Source: SIG603 sp964369415 (GTDB lineage Bacteria; Bacillota; Clostridia; Oscillospirales; Acutalibacteraceae). Taken from it: 64,000 nt of DNA. Both the position numbers and the translations under genes were made by a program. The DNA lies in NCBI GenBank assembly GCA_964369415.1, contig CAYJFP010000001.1, forward strand, positions 124,001-188,000. The letters run 5' to 3'. This document shows positions 59,714 to 64,000 of this stretch, one piece after another. How positions within the stretch are numbered: the first letter of the stretch is position 1; each line of letters begins with the position of its first letter. The notes below the pieces were generated by a model. The model worked only from the letters and a program-made list of their open reading frames with translations, was not told the DNA's origin and did no database searches.

Positions 59714-59742
59714 AAAAAGGTGCTAAATTAGCACCTTTTTCT
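59712..59742. terminator. Bidirectional terminator between NUDIX and siderophore-binding genes
   Basis: AAAAAGGTGCTAA and TTAGCACCTTTTT form a palindrome with A and T runs at its edges, serving the two convergent genes. Confidence 0.92.
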
Positions 59743-59745
59743 TAA

Positions 59746-60786
59746 TTATTTAAGTCCAACACCTTGTTCAATATTAGTAATCATTTGATCCATTGCAGTT
59801 ATACCACCATCGCATAAGTACCAAGATGAGCCTGGCTCTAAGTAAACGATTTGATCGTTTTGATACGCTGATGTTTGCATGATGATTTCATTTTCCATTT
59901 GCTCTTTAGCCGCAGTAGCTTCTTCACCTACTGCATTGTCTTTATCAAGAACAAAGAACCAGTCTGGGTTAAGAGTTAATAGACCATCATAAGTAATAGC
60001 ATCACCGTGGTTTACGTCTTCATCAGCTTTTACATTGCTAAAGCCCATTTCGTTAACGATGATAGAGCAACGTCCATTATCACCAAGAGCGTTAAGTCCG
60101 CCGGCAAAAATTAGAAGTGAAGCAGTTTGCTCGCCTGCAAAATCTGCAATAGCTTGAATTCTTGCTTCATAATCAGAAATAATCCCGTCAACTTCGTCTG
60201 TGATTCCAAAAATTTGGCCATGTTTTGCAGCTAGTTCTTTGTAGCTGTTCATAAAGCCATCTTCGTATACAACAGCCGCTGACATTGTAGGAGCTATCAT
60301 AGAAAACTCTTCGTACTGGCTTTCTGTTCTGTCGCTTGAGAAGATAACGTCAGGCTCTAAAGACATAACCGCTTCCATATCAACATCTTTCATTCCGCCA
60401 ACGTTTACAATGCTTTCATCGTCAACATATTTTTGAAGATGTTCTGGGTAAGATCCACTTTTAATAAGACCAACAACGCTGTCGCCCATGCCGACTGCAT
60501 CTAAGAAATCCATTGTTTGCCAGTTAAGTACAACAACTTTTTCAGGTGCTACTGGAAATTCTACATCAATGTCGTTTCCTTCAGCGTCTAAAACTGTTAC
60601 TGTTACTGTTGTAGCTTCTGATTCGCTCTCTTCTGAAGATGCTTCCTCTGATGCACTTGATTCTGCTTCGCTTTCCTCTGATGAGCTACTGCTTGATTCT
60701 GATGAGCTTGATGCCGGTGCACTTGCACAAGCAGCAAGTGAAATTGCCATAGCGCCTGCTAACGCTAATGCTAATAGTTTTTTCAT
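59746..60786 (-). CDS. Siderophore ABC transporter substrate-binding lipoprotein (YclQ/FatB-like)
   Basis: Captures ferric siderophore at the membrane surface. 346 residues. Lipoprotein signal MKKLLALALAGAMAISLAAC with lipidated Cys20, Ser/Glu linker (about 24-58), then a helical-backbone binding protein: VVVLNWQTMDFLDAVGMGD near 85, LEPDVIFSSDRTESQYEE near 143, LLTLNPDWFFVLDKD near 268. Clustered with two permeases and an ATPase in the order permease-permease-ATPase-small protein-binding protein. A palindromic operator lies upstream at 60844-60861, and RBS AAAGGAG precedes the ATG. Confidence 0.93.
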   Translation of the reverse strand: MKKLLALALAGAMAISLAACASAPASSSSESSSSSSEESEAESSASEEASSEESESEATTVTVTVLDAEGNDIDVEFPVAPEKVVVLNWQTMDFLDAVGMGDSVVGLIKSGSYPEHLQKYVDDESIVNVGGMKDVDMEAVMSLEPDVIFSSDRTESQYEEFSMIAPTMSAAVVYEDGFMNSYKELAAKHGQIFGITDEVDGIISDYEARIQAIADFAGEQTASLLIFAGGLNALGDNGRCSIIVNEMGFSNVKADEDVNHGDAITYDGLLTLNPDWFFVLDKDNAVGEEATAAKEQMENEIIMQTSAYQNDQIVYLEPGSSWYLCDGGITAMDQMITNIEQGVGLK

Positions 60787-60843
60787 GTGTTTTCTCCTTT
60801 TTGATAAAAAAATTAATATATTAAGGCACTTTGCCTTGATACC

Positions 60844-60861
60844 TTAGTTTAGCTTAACTAA
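60844..60861. promoter_or_regulatory. Palindromic operator upstream of the binding-protein gene
   Basis: TTAGTT-N6-AACTAA, a perfect 18-bp inverted repeat in the 117-base interval before the siderophore-binding protein gene. Near-matches lie in the promoter of the first permease (63918-63935, 63942-63959). The layout is typical of MarR-family sites. A 6-bp hairpin, CCTCGC/GCGAGG at 60880-60896, lies just upstream on the same transcript. Confidence 0.6.
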
Positions 60862-60903
60862 CACTTTCTCTTTTTATAACCTCGCATAAAGCGAGGCATA
60901 AAA

Positions 60904-61110
60904 TTAATTTTTTGAATGTTTAGCCTTGTGTGCTTCTATCCAGTACTGTTTCATTTTTGAAAGTAAAGTACTTAGTGTCTCTTGTTCATCATCGTTTAAA
61001 CCATTTAGTAAAACGCTGTCATCTACGTCAATTTTCTTAAAGTGTTCTCTTTTTTTCTCGATTAAATTTCCACAGTTAACCACTTGGTCTAGTAATTCTT
61101 TCTTTTCCAT
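60904..61110 (-). CDS. Small helical protein resembling a MarR dimerisation domain without its DNA-binding part
   Basis: 68 residues, predicted all-helical. The first ~25 residues (ELLDQVVNCGNLIEKKREHF) resemble MarR helix 1, and the end (GLNDDEQETLSTLLSKMKQY) resembles the MarR C-terminal dimerisation helix with its D/S-x-E-E/Q pattern; no winged helix lies between them. RBS aaggag precedes the ATG, and it sits 11 bases after the ATPase gene inside the siderophore operon. It could heterodimerise with a MarR repressor acting on the palindromic operators here, but that is inference; a simple unknown protein is the alternative. Confidence 0.5.
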   Translation of the reverse strand: MEKKELLDQVVNCGNLIEKKREHFKKIDVDDSVLLNGLNDDEQETLSTLLSKMKQYWIEAHKAKHSKN

Positions 61111-61121
61111 TAGCTTACTCC

Positions 61122-61874
61122 TTAATAATAAATAGAAACTGGCTTTCCTTTTATCATCTGTATCTCAAAATCAACTTGATAAAGGTCTTTAAGCGTTTCT
61201 TTAGTCATGACTTCTGCTACTTCGCCAAATTTATAAAGTCCGCCGTCTTTAAAAGCTGCTATATAATCGGAATAAACCGAAGCAAAGTTTATTTCGTGAA
61301 GTACCAAAATGACGGTTTTACCTAGGTCTTCACTTAACTTTCTAACAAGTTTCATCAAATTTGATGAGTGGTAAATGTCAAGATTGTTTGTTGGTTCATC
61401 AAGAAAGATAAACTCGGTGTCTTGTGCGATAACCATGGCAATATAAGCCCTTTGCAGCTGTCCACCTGATAATTCATCGATAAATCTCTCAGTAAATTCG
61501 CCAAGCTCCATATAGTCAATCGCCATGTCTACTTTTTCGTAGTCTTCTGCCGTTAAATTGCTTCCTGAATACGGAAATCTACCAAAGGCCACAAGCTCTC
61601 TAACCTTAAGCTTCATGGTGATATTGTTTTGTTGGGTTAAAATCGCAAGTTTCTTTGCAAGCTCTTTGCTTTTCCATTTTGTAAGTTCGGTTTCGTCAAG
61701 CTTAACCTCGCCGCTGTCCTGAGCTATCAGTCTTGTAATGATGTTAAGCACGGTTGATTTACCAGCACCATTAGGCCCTATAAGTGAAATAACCTTACCA
61801 CGAGGAAGTTTAAAGCTAACCTCTTTTACAACTTGTTTTTCGCCGTAATATTTATTTATAGATTTAATTTTCAT
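61122..61874 (-). CDS. Siderophore ABC transporter ATPase (YclP-like)
   Basis: Powers ferric-siderophore import. 250 residues. LIGPNGAGKSTVLNIITRL near 32 is Walker A, LSGGQLQRAYIAMVIAQD near 135 the signature, FIFLDEPTNNLDI near 156 Walker B with catalytic Glu, and LHEINFA the switch His. FGRFPYSG near 92 is typical of iron-chelate ATPases. It follows the second permease by 3 bases. Confidence 0.95.
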   Translation of the reverse strand: MKIKSINKYYGEKQVVKEVSFKLPRGKVISLIGPNGAGKSTVLNIITRLIAQDSGEVKLDETELTKWKSKELAKKLAILTQQNNITMKLKVRELVAFGRFPYSGSNLTAEDYEKVDMAIDYMELGEFTERFIDELSGGQLQRAYIAMVIAQDTEFIFLDEPTNNLDIYHSSNLMKLVRKLSEDLGKTVILVLHEINFASVYSDYIAAFKDGGLYKFGEVAEVMTKETLKDLYQVDFEIQMIKGKPVSIYY

Positions 61875-61877
61875 CTC

Positions 61878-62900
61878 TTATACTCCTTTGTTTTTAAGAA
61901 CTAGGAACAAGAAATATGCTCCGCCAAATAGATTGATAAAAACGGAAATCTGTGTTCCAAATCCAAAAACATGCTCTATTAAGGTCTGCCCACCAAGAAG
62001 CACGGCAACACCCATAAGTGCTGAACCTATCATTAAATAGCTGTGCTTGTAGGTTTTAAAAAGCTCTCTTGATAGATTTGCTATTATCAGTCCTAAGAAG
62101 GAAATCGGACCGACTAAAGCAGTTGCTATTGTGATAAAAAACGTAACTCCTATCAAAAGGCGTCTAACTGTTTTATCGTAGTCAACTCCTAGATTAACCG
62201 CCTGATTTTTGCCTAGCGTAATAACGTCTAAAAGCTTAATGTCTCTCCAAAATACAACCACAGTCACCGCCATAAATCCAAGAGCTATAAAGATAAGCTC
62301 TGCATTAACGTGGTCAAATCCCGCAACAAGCTCTGTTAGAAGTTTGTCGTACTCATTCGGGTCCATTGTTCTTGTCATCGTGTTTGAAATACTGGTAAAA
62401 AATGTCGCAAGTACGGTACCTGCAAGCAAAACATAAAGAATATTGTACTTAGTTTTTTTGAACAAAGCTCCGTAAATGATAGTGCCTAAAAGTCCCATGA
62501 GTGCAATATCAACAATAAATGATACATATTTATTAGAGGCTAAAATATTGCTTGAGCCAAGAACAAAAACGATTGCTGTATGTATTAGTATATAAAGTGA
62601 GTTCATTCCAAGAAGACAAGGAGTGACTATCCTATTTCTAATAATTGACTGAAAAACTATACTCGCAGTTCCTATGCAAAATGCCGCTATTATCATGGTG
62701 ATTAGTTTTGGCGTTCTGATATGCATTGCATAACCAAAAAACTTCATATCGACAAAGATGAATTGATAAACAAGCCCGAATATAACGCAAATAATGGCGA
62801 GACCAATTAATTTTTGAACTATGGTGAAAGGTTTTCTCTTGCTTTTAGCCTTAATTTTAGCATTTGTAGATTTATTTATTACAGTAGCTGATTTATCCAC
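61878..62900 (-). CDS. Siderophore ABC transporter permease (YclO-like)
   Basis: FecCD/BtuC-family permease, 340 residues, about nine to ten helices. Preceded by a basic N-terminus (TNAKIKAKSKRKPF). Family blocks: IRNRIVTPCLLGMNSLYIL near 87, GPISFLGLIIANLSRELF near 265 (coupling region to the ATPase), GTQISVFINLFGGAYFLFL near 313. Overlaps the first permease gene by 8 bases. Confidence 0.94.
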   Translation of the reverse strand: MDKSATVINKSTNAKIKAKSKRKPFTIVQKLIGLAIICVIFGLVYQFIFVDMKFFGYAMHIRTPKLITMIIAAFCIGTASIVFQSIIRNRIVTPCLLGMNSLYILIHTAIVFVLGSSNILASNKYVSFIVDIALMGLLGTIIYGALFKKTKYNILYVLLAGTVLATFFTSISNTMTRTMDPNEYDKLLTELVAGFDHVNAELIFIALGFMAVTVVVFWRDIKLLDVITLGKNQAVNLGVDYDKTVRRLLIGVTFFITIATALVGPISFLGLIIANLSRELFKTYKHSYLMIGSALMGVAVLLGGQTLIEHVFGFGTQISVFINLFGGAYFLFLVLKNKGV

Positions 62901-63894
62901 GGCAAGTTGCCTCCTCTTTTTTTATCTTTGGTTTGCCTGAACTTAGGCGTTTAAAGAGAAGAATAATGAAAATTACACTTCCGATAATTCCTGAGATAAG
63001 TTCGATAGGCATTTCATAAGGCTGGATTACCACTCTTCCTATGATGTCACATAAAAGGACAAAAAATGCACCAAATACTCCAACATCTAAGATACTGCCT
63101 CTAATTTTATCGCCTCTGAACATCGCTACTATATTAGGAACTATAAGACCGATATAAGAAATTGTACCGACAGTAACGACAACACTTGCAGTAATTACCG
63201 CCGCAATCGAAAGCCCGCCGAACATGATTAACTTGTAATTTACGCCAAGGTTTGTCGAGAAATTCTCGCCCATACCCACAATATTAAAGTGATTAGCATA
63301 GATAAATGCTACAATCACAAGAGGAATTATTAAAAATACGATTTCGTATCTTCCTGCAAGAATCAAAGAAAAGTCTCCGACAAGCATATTTGAAAGAACC
63401 TGTGTTAAGTCATTTTCATAGGCAAGATAACTTACCACTCCGCCGATAACACTATTGAACATTATACCTATAAGTGGAACCATAATTACATCTTTAAACT
63501 TAATTTTTTGAATAAACCAGACAAAAACCCATGTTCCAAGTATTGCAAATACAAATGAAAACACTGTTCTTACCGTAAGATTTCCAGACGGAAAAAACAA
63601 CATTGCCACTAAAATTCCAAGCTGTGATGAAGAAATTGTAGCACCTGTAGTAGGTGAGACAAATTTATTCATGCAAAGATTTTGCATGATAAGACCCGCT
63701 ATACTCATCCCGATTCCCGTGCATAGTATTGCAAGAAGTCTTGGCAATCTCGCATTTAAGAGAACTGTTAGCTGTAAAAAATCACCTTCCATTATACCAC
63801 TTAGTGAAACATCATAAGCGCCAATAAAAATTGATGCCACAGAAAGTATTAAGGTTAAAAGAATCATTATTATCGTAATACCGTATTTTTTCAT
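62893..63894 (-). CDS. Siderophore ABC transporter permease (YclN-like)
   Basis: FecCD-family partner permease. 333 residues from the ATG at 63894, with GAGAGGA 6 bases upstream; an in-frame GTG at 63909 lies in the RBS and is rejected. Blocks: LNARLPRLLAILCTGIGMSI near 46, FVSPTTGATISSSQLGILVA near 77, GTISYIGLIVPNIVAMFRGD near 248 (ATPase coupling). First gene of the operon; its promoter carries MarR-like operators. Confidence 0.94.
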   Translation of the reverse strand: MKKYGITIIMILLTLILSVASIFIGAYDVSLSGIMEGDFLQLTVLLNARLPRLLAILCTGIGMSIAGLIMQNLCMNKFVSPTTGATISSSQLGILVAMLFFPSGNLTVRTVFSFVFAILGTWVFVWFIQKIKFKDVIMVPLIGIMFNSVIGGVVSYLAYENDLTQVLSNMLVGDFSLILAGRYEIVFLIIPLVIVAFIYANHFNIVGMGENFSTNLGVNYKLIMFGGLSIAAVITASVVVTVGTISYIGLIVPNIVAMFRGDKIRGSILDVGVFGAFFVLLCDIIGRVVIQPYEMPIELISGIIGSVIFIILLFKRLSSGKPKIKKEEATCRG

Positions 63895-63917
63895 ACAAAG
63901 TCCTCTCACAAAAACCG

Positions 63918-63967
63918 TTAGTTTGTTTTAACTTATTTAGATTAGCATATTCTAACTAACTAGTCAA
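63918..63967 (-). promoter_or_regulatory. Promoter with palindromic operators of the siderophore operon
   Basis: TTGACT at 63962-63967, 17-base spacer, TAATCT at 63939-63944 on the minus strand. Two copies of the TTAGTT-N6-AACTAA motif overlap or flank it: 63942-63959 (TTAGCA/AACTAA) across the spacer and 63918-63935 (TTAGTT/AACTTA) just downstream. A third half-site, TTAGTT at 63993-63998, is cut by the window edge. Confidence 0.7.
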
Positions 63968-64000
63968 GAAATAAATCCGATATATGTACAAGTTAGTTAA

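Overview
The window reads as one chromosomal segment of a low-GC, Gram-positive anaerobe, most likely a Clostridia/Lachnospiraceae-type Firmicute. The support is: paired sporulation genes (ylbJ, yqfC, yqfD); the Firmicute block yqfC-yqfD-phoH-ybeY-dgkA-era-yqzL-recO-mutS2; a DUF4364 regulator; a sodium-pumping oxaloacetate decarboxylase; a LPXTG-like surface protein; strong AAGGAGG-type ribosome sites; and housekeeping promoters of the TTGaca-N17-TAtaaT type. No rRNA, tRNA, CRISPR array, insertion sequence or phage gene was seen. Two 100-N assembly gaps lie at 33981-34080 and 40654-40753.

Layout. 1-8103 (minus strand): purine operon led by a 23-codon leader ORF, purE, an M29 aminopeptidase, purM, purN, an IMP cyclohydrolase of the PurO family, a stand-alone AICAR transformylase and purD, then a truncated Gfo/Idh/MocA oxidoreductase. 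8123-9635: NfeD plus an SPFH/stomatin protein. 9653-13130: oxaloacetate decarboxylase gamma, biotin carrier, beta and alpha. 13390-17601: DUF4364 protein, EAL phosphodiesterase, HflX, MarR regulator. 17934-20328: nucleoside salvage (deoD, cdd) with an epimerase-fold protein that appears to lack its catalytic residues. 20404-31893: ylbJ facing the conserved sporulation/DNA-repair block, ending in mutS2, a YpmS-like protein and a MATE exporter.

31910-40587 is the most unusual part: one transcription unit of three paralogous membrane-anchored proteins plus a GNAT acetyltransferase. Each paralog has the same cytoplasmic N-terminal domain, a nearly invariant transmembrane helix, and RCC1-like propellers of exactly seven 38-residue units. 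They then differ by shuffled modules (leucine-rich repeats, Pro-rich linker, a shared C-terminal domain, or a second propeller). The set looks like a modular surface-display family of unknown role.

40599-49938 (minus strand): pnp, a sortase-type beta-helix protein, an OGG1-like glycosylase with a DUF6062 partner, and nadE with a nicotinamidase. 49981-55519 (plus strand): a cell-wall-binding transglutaminase-like protein followed by MBOAT and AlgJ-like O-acetylation genes and a lipoprotein. 55549-59713: comEC without an evident metallo-beta-lactamase active site, holA, an RNase M5-like gene and a NUDIX hydrolase. 59712-64000 (minus strand): a siderophore ABC importer under a shared palindromic operator, with a small MarR-like protein lacking a DNA-binding domain.

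Three families of short dispersed intergenic elements run through the window: a composite hairpin repeat (four copies), a hairpin that ends in a ribosome-binding site (three copies), and a translation-start leader shared by purM and era. They explain several misleading upstream start codons. All function calls rest on reading the sequence; no search was run.
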